A DNA stretch of 64,000 nt, taken from contig NZ_CP057483.1 of NCBI RefSeq assembly GCF_013836145.1, positions 3,472,001-3,536,000 of the forward strand, given 5' to 3'. Positions 25,596 to 34,948 of this stretch are shown piece after piece. The first letter of the stretch is position 1, and every line of letters starts with the position of its first letter. Made by a program: the position numbers and the translations under genes. The notes under the pieces are model-generated. The model saw only the letters and a program-made list of their open reading frames with translations, searched no databases and had not been told where the DNA came from. Origin of the DNA: Citrobacter sp. RHB25-C09. GTDB taxonomy: Bacteria > Pseudomonadota > Gammaproteobacteria > Enterobacterales > Enterobacteriaceae.

Positions 25596-27308
25596 TTACT
25601 CCCAGAAATCCCGTGCGGGATCGAGCACCGGGCGAATAATGCCCGCACGCACTGTAAAGTCGCCGAAGCCTTCACCCGCTTCGCGCTCTTTCGCCCAGCG
25701 CCCAATCAGTTCATCCAGCGAGGCCAGAATTTCTGGTTCGGTGATGTTCTCTTTAAACATACGTGGAATACGCGTACCGATGCGGTTACCGCCCAGATGC
25801 AGGTTGTAACGCCCCGGCGCTTTACCCACCAGGCCCACTTCCGCCAGCATCGCGCGGCCGCAGCCGTTCGGACAGCCCGTCACGCGCATCACAATATGTT
25901 CTTCGCTTACGCCATGTTTCGCCATCAGCGCATCAATATTGTCGATAAACGTCGGCAGGAAGCGCTCTGCTTCCGCCATCGCCAGCGGACAGGTCGGGAA
26001 TGACACGCAGGCCATCGAGTTCTCACGCTGCGGCGTCACGGCGTTCATCAGGCCGCTTTTCCGCGCAATCTTCTCAATCTTCGCCTTATCGCTTTCCGGT
26101 ACGCCAGCAATGATCAGGTTCTGGTTAGCGGTAATACGGAACTCGCCTTTATGGATTTTCGAAATCTCCAGCAAACCCGTCTTCAGCGGGCGCCCCGGGT
26201 AATCCAGGATGCGACCGTTTTCGATAAACAGCGTCAGATGCCATTTATTGTCGATACCTTTCACCCAGCCGATGCGATCGCCGCGTCCAGTGAATTCATA
26301 TGGCCGGATCGGCTCAAACTTGATGCCCGCGCGACGTTCAACCTCTTCTTTAAATGTTTCAAGTCCCACGCGTTCCAGCGTGTATTTGGTTTTCGCGTTT
26401 TTGCGGTCGGTACGGTTACCCCAGTCGCGCTGGGTAGTGACCACCGCTTCCGCAACGGCCAGCGTATGCTCCAGCGGCAGATAGCCGAATTCGCTGGCGG
26501 TACGGGCATAGGTTTTTTTATTGCCATGTTCGATGGACAGACCGCCGCCCACCAGCAGGTTAAAACCGACCAGCTTGCCGTTTTCCGCAATCGCCACAAA
26601 GTTCATGTCGTTAGCGTGGAGGTCGATATCGTTCTGCGGCGGGATGACTACCGTCGTTTTAAACTTACGCGGCAGATAGGTCTGGCCGAGGATCGGTTCT
26701 TCGTCAGTGGTGGCGACCTTTTCCTGATCGAGCCAAATCTCCGCATAGGCGCGAGTACGCGGCAGCAGATGCTCGGAGATCTTCTTCGCCCACTCGTAAG
26801 CCTCGGCGTGCAGCTCGGACTCATACGGGTTCGAGGTACATAGCACGTTACGGTTCATGTCGTTAGCGGTCGCGAGGGCATCCAGCCCGACCGAGTGCAG
26901 CATCTGATGAACCGGTTTCACGTTTTTCTTCAGAATGCCGTGGAACTGGAAAGTCTGACGGTTGGTCAGACGGATGCTGCCATAAATCGTGTTGTCATGA
27001 GCAAACTTATCGATCGCCTGCCACTGTTTGGTGGTGATAACGCCTCCAGGCAGACGGCAGCGCAGCAGCATCGCGTGACGCGGCTCCAGCTTTTGCTCTG
27101 CGCGTTCGGCGCGAATATCGCGGTCATCCTGCTGATACATACCGTGAAAACGGATCAGCAGGAAGTTGTCTCCCGTAAAGCCGCCGGTAAGAGGATCATT
27201 GAGATCTTCAGCAATCGTGCCACGCAGATAGTTGCTTTCCAGCTTCATGCGCTCGGCGTCTGTCAGTTTACCTTCGACCACCAGGGGCCCTGGATGTTTT
27301 TCGCTCAT
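25596..27308 (-). CDS. cysI: Sulfite reductase hemoprotein beta subunit
   Basis: A 570-residue enzyme with siroheme and a [4Fe-4S] cluster that reduces sulfite to sulfide with six electrons from CysJ. The cluster cysteines are visible in CVSFPTCPLAMAEAE and TGCPNGCGRAMLAE. Its ATG overlaps the cysJ stop by one base. Confidence 0.98.
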   Translation of the reverse strand: MSEKHPGPLVVEGKLTDAERMKLESNYLRGTIAEDLNDPLTGGFTGDNFLLIRFHGMYQQDDRDIRAERAEQKLEPRHAMLLRCRLPGGVITTKQWQAIDKFAHDNTIYGSIRLTNRQTFQFHGILKKNVKPVHQMLHSVGLDALATANDMNRNVLCTSNPYESELHAEAYEWAKKISEHLLPRTRAYAEIWLDQEKVATTDEEPILGQTYLPRKFKTTVVIPPQNDIDLHANDMNFVAIAENGKLVGFNLLVGGGLSIEHGNKKTYARTASEFGYLPLEHTLAVAEAVVTTQRDWGNRTDRKNAKTKYTLERVGLETFKEEVERRAGIKFEPIRPYEFTGRGDRIGWVKGIDNKWHLTLFIENGRILDYPGRPLKTGLLEISKIHKGEFRITANQNLIIAGVPESDKAKIEKIARKSGLMNAVTPQRENSMACVSFPTCPLAMAEAERFLPTFIDNIDALMAKHGVSEEHIVMRVTGCPNGCGRAMLAEVGLVGKAPGRYNLHLGGNRIGTRIPRMFKENITEPEILASLDELIGRWAKEREAGEGFGDFTVRAGIIRPVLDPARDFWE

Positions 27309-29107
27309 TAGTAGACATCTCGCTGATAACGGCGCTCAACGCGCAGCTCACTTAAAAATTCATCCGCCGCTTCGGCATCCATACCACCGAATTCGGCAAT
27401 CACTTCCAGCAGTGCCTGCTCAACGTCTTTCGCCATGCGATTGGCGTCGCCGCAGACATAAATGTGGGCACCGTCATTGATCCAGCGCCACAGCTCTGCG
27501 CCCTGTTCGCGCAGTTTGTCTTGTACGTAGATTTTTTCTTTTTGATCGCGGGACCAGGCAAGATCGATACGGTTCAGCACGCCCTCTTTGACGTAGCGCT
27601 GCCATTCCACCTGGTAAAGGAAATCTTCAGTGAAGTGCGGGTTGCCAAAGAATAACCAGTTTTTACCCGGCGCTTCATCGGCGGCACGCTGCTGCATAAA
27701 TGCGCGGAACGGTGCGATACCCGTCCCCGGACCAATCATGATCACGGGTGTTTCTGGGTTCGCTGGCAGACGGAAGTTGTCGTTATGCTCAATGAACACG
27801 CGCACTTCCCCATCTTCTTCAACACGATCGGCCAGGAAGCTGGAGGCGCCCCCTGCACGCGCGCGCCCTTCCACCTCATAGCGCACCGCACCCACGGTGA
27901 TGTGTACTTCACTCTCCACTTCAGCCTGTGACGATGCAATAGAGTAAAGGCGTGGCGTTAACGGACGCAGCAGGTTAATCAGAGCTTGCGCATCCAACTG
28001 TGCTGGCGAGAAACGCAGCATGTCGACGATTGGCGTGGTGGTTGCGTAGTGCTGCAACTTTGCCTTATCGCCCACCAGCGGCAGGAGAGAGTCGCTGCGG
28101 GTTAAGGTGGCATAGTTCTCAACAATATTGGCGGTGTTGACCGTTAGCTCGAAGTGCCACTGCAGTGCTTCGTCCAGAGGGAGCACTTTCCCGTCCACGG
28201 TAACCGGCTCATCGCCTTTTAACCAGGCCAGTTCGACAATCTCTTTCACCAGTGCCGGGTCGTTTTGATACCAGACACCCAGAGCATCGCCAGGCTGATA
28301 GCGCAGACCAGAAGCGCCGAGATCGATTTCAATATGGCGGACATCTTTCTCAGAATCACGACCGGTTATCTTTTGATTGACCGACAGCGCGGCGCTGAGC
28401 GGCGCTTCTTTGGTATACGGGCTGGTATGAATTTCATTAACGGCTCCGCTGGCGACCGCCTGAGAAGGTGCAGCAACCGGCGCTCTTGATTTTAAAACGT
28501 CAACAACGCGAGCTCGCCACTCGGCAGCAGCGGCCTGGTACTCTACATCGGCATCAACGCGATCCAGCAGGCGCTCACCGCCGAGCTCAGACAGTTTACC
28601 GTCGATGTCTTTGCCAGACTGGCAGAAAAACTCATACGACGTATCACCAAGGCCAAAAACCGCAAAGGCAGTATTTTCCAGTTTTGGCGCTTTTTTGGAG
28701 AACAGAAACTTATGCAACGCGACGGCTTCTTCCGGCGGTTCACCTTCTCCCTGCGTGGAGGTGACGACAATAAGCAATTTTTCATTGGCGATCTGTTTGA
28801 ATTTGTAATCGCCTGCGTTCACCAGCGTGACGCTAAGCTGTGCCGCCAGCAGATCATCACGTAAGGCTTCCGCCACACGACGGGCGTTGCCGGTTTGTGA
28901 GGCAGAAATCAGCGTAATGCCCGGCATTGCAGCCACAGGGGCAGGGGTCGTAACGGACGCTCCCGGCTGCTGGTTAAGCACACCCCAGAAATAGCCAGAA
29001 ACCCACGCCAGTTGCGTAGGAGTGAGATCGGTGGTGGCCGCCTGAAGGCGAGCCAGCTGCTCCGGGTTCAGCGGAAGCAAAGCGGAAGGTGGGGCCTGTG
29101 TCGTCAT
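27308..29107 (-). CDS. cysJ: Sulfite reductase flavoprotein alpha subunit
   Basis: A 599-residue NADPH-dependent diflavin reductase supplying electrons to CysI. An N-terminal flavodoxin domain (ISASQTGNARRVAEALRDDL, then STQGEGEPPEEA and FGLGDTSYEFFC) precedes FAD and NADPH domains (RLYSIASSQAEVESEVHITVG, GPGTGIAPFRAFMQQRA, ending RYQRDVY). It is the first gene of cysJIH. Confidence 0.98.
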   Translation of the reverse strand: MTTQAPPSALLPLNPEQLARLQAATTDLTPTQLAWVSGYFWGVLNQQPGASVTTPAPVAAMPGITLISASQTGNARRVAEALRDDLLAAQLSVTLVNAGDYKFKQIANEKLLIVVTSTQGEGEPPEEAVALHKFLFSKKAPKLENTAFAVFGLGDTSYEFFCQSGKDIDGKLSELGGERLLDRVDADVEYQAAAAEWRARVVDVLKSRAPVAAPSQAVASGAVNEIHTSPYTKEAPLSAALSVNQKITGRDSEKDVRHIEIDLGASGLRYQPGDALGVWYQNDPALVKEIVELAWLKGDEPVTVDGKVLPLDEALQWHFELTVNTANIVENYATLTRSDSLLPLVGDKAKLQHYATTTPIVDMLRFSPAQLDAQALINLLRPLTPRLYSIASSQAEVESEVHITVGAVRYEVEGRARAGGASSFLADRVEEDGEVRVFIEHNDNFRLPANPETPVIMIGPGTGIAPFRAFMQQRAADEAPGKNWLFFGNPHFTEDFLYQVEWQRYVKEGVLNRIDLAWSRDQKEKIYVQDKLREQGAELWRWINDGAHIYVCGDANRMAKDVEQALLEVIAEFGGMDAEAADEFLSELRVERRYQRDVY

Positions 29108-29405
29108 GCGTCGTTATGTTCCAGTAAGCAAAGCGGATTTAAGCGATATAATCCAAACTGAGAGTAAGGTTAACGGCGGTGATAATAACAATTAAAGAAG
29201 GGTTGGAAATAACAAATAACTAAATGGACTAACCTGTTTTAGCTATAGTTATTAACAGCAAAAACGATTATATAACCCACTGAAATATAAGAAGGAATCC
29301 TCCATCAGGTTAGTGAATCACCCAAACTCCAGCAGAAAGCCGTTTTAGTTAATGCTAAAAAATGGACTTTCCGGTACCCTACGGCGGTTTTTGCCTTACT
29401 GAGAA
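29108..29405. promoter_or_regulatory. Divergent cysJ/queD intergenic region with candidate CysB site
   Basis: This 298-bp region is AT-rich and has no gene. On the minus strand 29200-29232 reads TTAGTTATTTGTTATTTCC, close to the CysB-binding pattern seen before cysJ in relatives. CysB activation of cysJIH is established; the exact site here is inference. Promoter elements for queD could not be set. Confidence 0.5.
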
Positions 29406-29408
29406 ATG

Positions 29409-29774
29409 ATGATGACCACCACCCTGTTTAAAGATTTCACCTTCGAAGCCGCACACCGTCTGCCCCATGTTCCTGAAGGGCATAAATGCGGTCGCCTGCA
29501 TGGACACTCTTTTATGGTACGCCTTGAGGTTACTGGTGAAGTCGATCCCCATACGGGCTGGATTATCGATTTCGCTGAGCTGAAAGCCGCGTTTAAACCG
29601 ACCTATGACAGACTTGATCATTACTATCTGAACGATATTCCGGGTTTATCCAACCCGACCAGCGAAGTACTGGCGAAGTGGATTTGGGATCAGATGAAAC
29701 CACAGGTGCCACTGCTGAGTGCGGTCATGGTGAAAGAGACGTGTACGGCGGGCTGTGTTTATCGCGGCGAGTGA
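29409..29774 (+). CDS. queD: 6-carboxy-5,6,7,8-tetrahydropterin synthase
   Basis: A 121-residue zinc enzyme of queuosine/7-deazaguanine synthesis that converts dihydroneopterin triphosphate to carboxytetrahydropterin. The zinc-binding AAHRLPHVPEGHKCGRLHGHSF block holds the catalytic Cys and metal His residues. Three ATGs in a row open the frame; the second (29409) gives the family length, but the first (29406) is equally possible. QueE, the next enzyme, is encoded convergently just downstream. Confidence 0.95.
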   Translation: MMTTTLFKDFTFEAAHRLPHVPEGHKCGRLHGHSFMVRLEVTGEVDPHTGWIIDFAELKAAFKPTYDRLDHYYLNDIPGLSNPTSEVLAKWIWDQMKPQVPLLSAVMVKETCTAGCVYRGE

Positions 29775-29785
29775 TTCTTGAAGTG

Positions 29786-29866
29786 TGCCGGATGGCGCGC
29801 GCTGCGTCTTATCCGGCCTACGGCTGACCGCATCCAGGCCGGGCAAGCGAAGCGCACCCGGCAAAA
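29786..29866. repeat. BIME (paired REP) between queD and queE
   Basis: Two REP palindromes in opposite orientation (GCCGGATGGCGCGCGCTGCG... and ...CAGGCCGGGCAAGCG...) fill the gap between two convergent genes. Confidence 0.85.
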
Positions 29867-29870
29867 TGTA

Positions 29871-30542
29871 TCAGGCTATATTCAAATACTTGTGCGTCTG
29901 CATCGACAAGCGCCAGTTGCGGGCAATGCAGGTTTCAATGCACAGGCGGGTCGCATCGTCTTTTTGACTGATAGGCTGGAGTGCAATAACGCGCTGCTTT
30001 TCATCCGTCAGCGTCGCCAACAGTTCATCCAGCGCTTCGATGTCACGCACGCGCCCCACCGGATGTTTGATTTCATCAGCACGTTCAAGTGCCTGCGAAA
30101 GAATGTCGTAACCCCCACGCATATTCACTTTTGGTGATACCGTAACCCACGTTGAGTGGGAGCAGCGCACTTCATGGGTGCCGCTGGTTTCAATCTGACA
30201 GCTAAAGCCATTTTTTTCGAGCAGTTCGGTGAGCGGCATCAGATCGTGAATGCAGGGTTCTCCGCCGGTGATCACCACATGGCGAGCCGTCCAGCCCTGA
30301 CGACTAATGATGGCAAGCAGATCTTCTGCACTGCCCGCTCCCCATTTGTCGCTCTCTTTGGTCTTCGCCAGAATACTGAACAAGGAGACTTCCCGATCCG
30401 CAAGCTTATCCCAGGTATGTTTGGTATCGCACCAGGCACAGCCAACCGGGCATCCCTGTAAACGAATAAAAATGGCGGGAACACCGGTAAAGTAACCCTC
30501 ACCTTGCAGGGTCTGGAACATCTCGTTAATCGGGTACTGCAT
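29871..30542 (-). CDS. queE: 7-carboxy-7-deazaguanine synthase (radical SAM)
   Basis: A 223-residue radical SAM enzyme that makes CDG from carboxytetrahydropterin. The cluster motif CPVGCAWC (Cx3CxxC, E. coli type) and the TGGEPC SAM-binding motif are present. QueD, QueE and QueF are all within this window; QueC is not. Confidence 0.96.
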   Translation of the reverse strand: MQYPINEMFQTLQGEGYFTGVPAIFIRLQGCPVGCAWCDTKHTWDKLADREVSLFSILAKTKESDKWGAGSAEDLLAIISRQGWTARHVVITGGEPCIHDLMPLTELLEKNGFSCQIETSGTHEVRCSHSTWVTVSPKVNMRGGYDILSQALERADEIKHPVGRVRDIEALDELLATLTDEKQRVIALQPISQKDDATRLCIETCIARNWRLSMQTHKYLNIA

Positions 30543-30630
30543 AGCGTTCTCTATAAAGGGGATAATAGATAAGTATCGCAGATTTCACCCGCCCGGTCAT
30601 GCGCAGCGGCTGCGCTATACGCCAGACATA

Positions 30631-30656
30631 AAAAAACCCGCCGAAGCGGGTTTTTT
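30631..30656. terminator. Terminator after eno (bidirectional)
   Basis: CCCGC-CGAA-GCGGG hairpin (30637-30650) with A6 on one side and T6 on the other. It lies 22 bp after the eno stop on the minus strand. Confidence 0.88.
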
Positions 30657-30677
30657 ATTAAGTGATAAAGAACAGGA

Positions 30678-31976
30678 TTACGCCTGGCCTTTGATCTCTT
30701 TACGGCCGTTGTACGGTGCTTTTTCGCCCAGCGCTTCTTCGATACGAATCAGCTGGTTGTATTTAGCAACACGGTCAGAACGGCTCATAGAACCAGTTTT
30801 GATCTGGCCAGCAGCGGTACCCACAGCCAGGTCAGCGATGGTAGCGTCTTCAGTTTCGCCAGAACGGTGAGAGATAACGGCAGTGTAGCCAGCGTCTTTC
30901 GCCATCTTGATTGCAGCCAGAGTTTCGGTCAGAGAACCGATCTGGTTGAATTTGATCAGGATGGAGTTAACGATGCCTTTCTCGATACCTTCTTTCAGGA
31001 TCTTGGTGTTGGTTACGAACAGATCGTCACCAACCAGCTGGATTTTGTCGCCCAGTACTTTGGTCTGGTATGCGAAACCATCCCAGTCAGACTCGTCCAG
31101 ACCGTCTTCGATGGAAACGATCGGGTACTGTTTGGTCAGGTCTTCCAGGAAGTGAGTGAATTCTTCAGAGGTGAATGCTTTGTTGCCTTCGCCAGCCAGA
31201 ACGTATTTACCGTCTTTGTAGAATTCAGAAGCTGCACAGTCCATCGCCAGAGTGATGTCTTTGCCCAGCTCGTAGCCCGCTGCTTTAACCGCTTCAGCGA
31301 TGACAGCCAGTGCTTCAGCGTTGGAACCCAGGTTCGGCGCATAGCCGCCTTCGTCACCAACAGCAGTGTTCATACCTTTAGCTTTCAGAACTTTAGCCAG
31401 GTTGTGGAACACTTCAGAACCCATACGTACCGCTTCTTTCAGGGTTTTCGCGCCAACTGGCTGAATCATGAATTCCTGAATATCAACGTTGTTGTCTGCG
31501 TGCTCACCACCGTTGATGATGTTCATCATCGGAACCGGCATGGAGTATTTGCCCGGAGTACCGTTCAGTTCAGCGATGTGCTCAAACAGTGGCATACCTT
31601 TAGCAGCCGCTGCTGCTTTGGCGTTTGCCAGAGAAACGGCCAGGATTGCGTTCGCACCGAAGTTTGATTTGTTTTCAGTACCGTCCAGATCGATCATGAT
31701 CTTGTCGATGCCAGCCTGATCTTTGGCGTCTTTGCCAAGGATTGCCTGAGCAATAGGACCGTTAACAGCGCCAACCGCTTTCAGTACGCCTTTGCCCATG
31801 AAACGGGATTTGTCGCCATCGCGCAGTTCCAGCGCTTCGCGGGAACCAGTAGAAGCCCCTGACGGCGCAGCTGCCATACCGACGAAACCACCTTCCAGGT
31901 GTACTTCGGCTTCAACAGTCGGGTTACCACGAGAGTCGATGATTTCACGACCGATGACTTTAACGATTTTGGACAT
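30678..31976 (-). CDS. eno: Enolase
   Basis: A 432-residue glycolytic enzyme converting 2-phosphoglycerate to phosphoenolpyruvate; in enterobacteria it is also a scaffold partner of RNase E in the degradosome. The start MSKIVKVIGREIIDSRGNPTVEAEV and the signature ILIKFNQIGSLTETLAAI are exact. I chose the ATG at 31976 (family start); the open frame further upstream has no support. It follows pyrG by 82 bp and shows strong codon bias. Confidence 0.98.
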   Translation of the reverse strand: MSKIVKVIGREIIDSRGNPTVEAEVHLEGGFVGMAAAPSGASTGSREALELRDGDKSRFMGKGVLKAVGAVNGPIAQAILGKDAKDQAGIDKIMIDLDGTENKSNFGANAILAVSLANAKAAAAAKGMPLFEHIAELNGTPGKYSMPVPMMNIINGGEHADNNVDIQEFMIQPVGAKTLKEAVRMGSEVFHNLAKVLKAKGMNTAVGDEGGYAPNLGSNAEALAVIAEAVKAAGYELGKDITLAMDCAASEFYKDGKYVLAGEGNKAFTSEEFTHFLEDLTKQYPIVSIEDGLDESDWDGFAYQTKVLGDKIQLVGDDLFVTNTKILKEGIEKGIVNSILIKFNQIGSLTETLAAIKMAKDAGYTAVISHRSGETEDATIADLAVGTAAGQIKTGSMSRSDRVAKYNQLIRIEEALGEKAPYNGRKEIKGQA

Positions 31977-32058
31977 TAGATTTTCCTCAGTACAAGTTAA
32001 ACTAAAACTCCAGACAAACAACGCGTACCAAGGGTACGCGTTGCCGTTCTAACTTTTT

Positions 32059-33696
32059 TTACTTCGCCTGACGCTTCTGATATTCGCTGGCGGCTTTAAC
32101 AAAGCCGGCAAACAGCGGATGCCCATCACGCGGCGTTGAAGTAAATTCCGGGTGGAATTGGCAGGCCACGAACCACGGATGATTCGGCACCTCAATGATC
32201 TCAACTAACTGATCGTCCCCGGAACGGCCCGCTACGCGCAGACCCGCAGCTTCAATTTGTTTCAACAACATGTTGTTGACTTCATAGCGGTGACGATGGC
32301 GCTCGGTGATAACCGGCTGGCCGTACAGCTTGCGAACCAGGCTATCGTCGGACAGCTGGCAGGCCTGTGCGCCAAGACGCATAGTGCCACCCAGATCGCT
32401 CTTCTCTGTACGGACTTCGACGTTACCGTCTTCATCGCGCCATTCAGTGATAAGCGCCACTACAGGGTACTTACAGTCTGGCACAAATTCCGTAGAGTTC
32501 GCGTTTTCCATTCCCGCTACGTTGCGCGCAAATTCAATCAGCGCAACCTGCATACCCAGGCAGATGCCGAGGTATGGAATATTATTCTCACGCGCATAGC
32601 GTGCAGTGGCGATCTTGCCTTCAACACCACGGTAGCCGAAGCCGCCAGGGATGAGGATAGCATCCAGATCTTTCAGAATTTCAACGCCGCGCGTTTCAAC
32701 ATCCTGCGAATCAATCAGCTTGATGTTAACGGAGACGCGATTCTTCAGACCACCGTGCTTCAGCGCTTCGATAACTGACTTATAGGCATCCGGCAGTTCA
32801 ATGTACTTGCCGACCATACCGATAGTCACTTCTCCTGACGGATTGGCTTGCTCGTAAATCACCTGTTCCCATTCTGACAGGTTAGCTTCCGGACAGTTCA
32901 AGCTGAATCGTTTACAAATATAATCGTCCAGCCCCTGTGATTTCAACAGGCCCGGGATTTTATAAATAGAATCGACATCTTTCATTGAAATAACGGCTTT
33001 TTCAGGCACGTTACAGAATAATGCAATTTTTGCACGTTCGTTCGCAGGGATCGCGCGATCGGAACGGCAAACCAGGATGTCAGGCTGGATACCAATAGAG
33101 AGCAGCTCTTTAACGGAGTGCTGAGTCGGTTTGGTTTTCACTTCACCCGCTGCGGCCATGTACGGCACCAGCGTCAGGTGCATGAACAGCGCGTGTTCCC
33201 GACCAATATCTACCGCCAGTTGCCGAATCGCTTCAAGGAACGGCAGAGATTCGATATCCCCGACCGTACCGCCGATTTCAACCAGCACAACGTCATGACC
33301 TTCGCCACCGGCAAGGACACGTTCTTTAATGGCGTTAGTGATATGCGGAATAACCTGAACGGTTGCGCCCAGGTAGTCGCCACGGCGTTCTTTACGCAGA
33401 ACGTCAGAGTAGATACGACCCGTAGTGAAGTTGTTGCGGCGCGTCATTTTGGTGCGAATGAAACGCTCGTAGTGGCCAAGATCCAGATCGGTTTCAGCGC
33501 CGTCTTCAGTAACGAACACTTCCCCGTGTTGGGTTGGGCTCATGGTGCCAGGATCGACGTTAATGTACGGATCCAGTTTCATCATGGTCACATTGAGGCC
33601 ACGGGCTTCAAGAATGGCTGCGAGGGAGGCTGCGGCAATGCCTTTTCCCAGAGAGGATACGACCCCGCCGGTCACAAAAATATAGTTCGTTGTCAT
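32059..33696 (-). CDS. pyrG: CTP synthase
   Basis: A 545-residue enzyme making CTP from UTP, ATP and glutamine. The N-terminal synthetase domain (TNYIFVTGGVVSSLGKGIAAASL) is followed by a class I glutaminase domain with nucleophile motif LGICLGMQVAL and C-terminal triad His/Glu (ACQFHPEFTS). Length equals that of E. coli PyrG. Confidence 0.98.
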   Translation of the reverse strand: MTTNYIFVTGGVVSSLGKGIAAASLAAILEARGLNVTMMKLDPYINVDPGTMSPTQHGEVFVTEDGAETDLDLGHYERFIRTKMTRRNNFTTGRIYSDVLRKERRGDYLGATVQVIPHITNAIKERVLAGGEGHDVVLVEIGGTVGDIESLPFLEAIRQLAVDIGREHALFMHLTLVPYMAAAGEVKTKPTQHSVKELLSIGIQPDILVCRSDRAIPANERAKIALFCNVPEKAVISMKDVDSIYKIPGLLKSQGLDDYICKRFSLNCPEANLSEWEQVIYEQANPSGEVTIGMVGKYIELPDAYKSVIEALKHGGLKNRVSVNIKLIDSQDVETRGVEILKDLDAILIPGGFGYRGVEGKIATARYARENNIPYLGICLGMQVALIEFARNVAGMENANSTEFVPDCKYPVVALITEWRDEDGNVEVRTEKSDLGGTMRLGAQACQLSDDSLVRKLYGQPVITERHRHRYEVNNMLLKQIEAAGLRVAGRSGDDQLVEIIEVPNHPWFVACQFHPEFTSTPRDGHPLFAGFVKAASEYQKRQAK

Positions 33697-33800
33697 GCTG
33701 AACCTGAGAAGTTAGGGTGAAACGATGGAATAACCAGGACGGGAAAGTAGTATACCCGAACATGACCTACGCCACAAACTTTCATTATCCCCTCTCCTTC

Positions 33801-33918
33801 GTTCTTCAAGCCGCACCGGTGTTGGCTTCCTTCACTCACCTCAGTCACATAGCATTTCTATGATCCTGAGGATTCTTTCAGTCGCCGCCTTGTTGCGACT
33901 CGAATAACTCGAAGAAGC
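33801..33918. repeat. Palindromic intergenic element between mazG and pyrG
   Basis: A 118-bp imperfect inverted structure. Its core is CCTCAG-TCA-CATAG-cattt-CTATG-at-CCTGAGG (about 33839-33872). Outer arms carry TTCTTCAAG on the left and CTCGAAGAAG on the right, plus GGC/GCC-rich blocks. The ending TTGCGACTCGAATAACTCG recalls a repeated enterobacterial intergenic sequence I know only by pattern. It is probably a non-autonomous MITE-like repeat in the 350-bp gap upstream of pyrG, which holds no gene. Confidence 0.55.
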
Positions 33919-34046
33919 AGTATACAAGGTGATTCATCAACATAACGGGGAGAGAAAATAGCCCCTTTTGGCTAAATGTTTTTGACGCAAATCAAGCGCT
34001 TGTTATTTAAAAAATCGCACAAAACGCCCTTTAACGATCAATTCCC

Positions 34047-34838
34047 TTAGAGATCAATTTCCTGCCGTTTTACCTCTTGCCAGACTTCTTCCATGGTTTC
34101 GAGGTCAACTCCCGTCATTTCCAGGCCTCGCGCGGTAACAATCCGTTCGACTTCGCGAAAACGACGCTCGAATTTTTCGTTCGCTTTTTGCAGGGCGATT
34201 TCTGCTTTCGTTCCCAGATGACGTGCCATATTCACCGTGGCAAAGAGCAGGTCACCCATTTCCTCCTCCAGTTTAGCCTGGTCGACAACCACCTGCCGGG
34301 CCTCATACATGACCTCATCAATCTCTTCGTAAACTTTATCGACGACCGGTCCCAGCGTCGTCCAGTCAAAACCAACGTTTGAACAGCGCTTCTGAATTTT
34401 CTGCGCCCGCATCAGCGCAGGTAAGTTACGTGGGATGTCATCCAGAGCAGAATGCTGTGCCTTTTGCGCTCTTTCTTCGGTTTTGATTTGCTCCCAGCGG
34501 GCCAGCACTTCGCAGCTGTTGCTGGCACTACTCTCTGCAAAAACATGTGGATGCCGGCGCTCCAGCTTATCGCTGATAGCCTCACATATGTCGTTGAAGT
34601 CGAAACGTCCTTCTTCCTGGGCCATTTGCGCGTAAAACACCACCTGGAACAACAGATCGCCCAGTTCACCGCGCAGATCGTCAAAATCCTCGCGAGCAAT
34701 CGCATCGAGCACTTCGTAGGTTTCTTCAAGGGTGTAAGGAGCGATAGTGGCAAAGGTCTGTTCTTTGTCCCACGGGCAGCCGCTTTCCGGGTCCCGCAGG
34801 CGCTGCATAATGTTAAGCAGGCGGTCAATTTGAGTCAT
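34047..34838 (-). CDS. mazG: Nucleoside triphosphate pyrophosphohydrolase MazG
   Basis: A 263-residue protein with two tandem MazG domains that hydrolyses (d)NTPs to NMP and PPi and, in E. coli, moderates (p)ppGpp-linked stress. The first domain shows CPWDKEQTFATIAPYTLEETYEV and ELGDLLFQVVFYAQMA; the second EEMGDLLFATVNMARHL. It follows relA after a REP element. No mazEF toxin-antitoxin genes lie between relA and mazG, unlike E. coli K-12. Confidence 0.96.
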   Translation of the reverse strand: MTQIDRLLNIMQRLRDPESGCPWDKEQTFATIAPYTLEETYEVLDAIAREDFDDLRGELGDLLFQVVFYAQMAQEEGRFDFNDICEAISDKLERRHPHVFAESSASNSCEVLARWEQIKTEERAQKAQHSALDDIPRNLPALMRAQKIQKRCSNVGFDWTTLGPVVDKVYEEIDEVMYEARQVVVDQAKLEEEMGDLLFATVNMARHLGTKAEIALQKANEKFERRFREVERIVTARGLEMTGVDLETMEEVWQEVKRQEIDL

Positions 34839-34867
34839 TACAATGTCCTGAAATCTTCAATTTTGTT

Positions 34868-34936
34868 GGCCGGATAAGGCCTAAGCCGCCATCCGGCACT
34901 TTTGCCCGATGGCGATGCGCTTATCGGGCCTACCCG
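34868..34936. repeat. REP/BIME between relA and mazG
   Basis: Two inverted REP units (GCCGGATAAGGCCTAAGCCGCCATCCGGC and CCGATGGCGATGCGCTTATCGGG types) occupy the 110-bp gap where E. coli K-12 carries mazEF. Confidence 0.85.
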
Positions 34937-34948
34937 GCTGCATATTGA

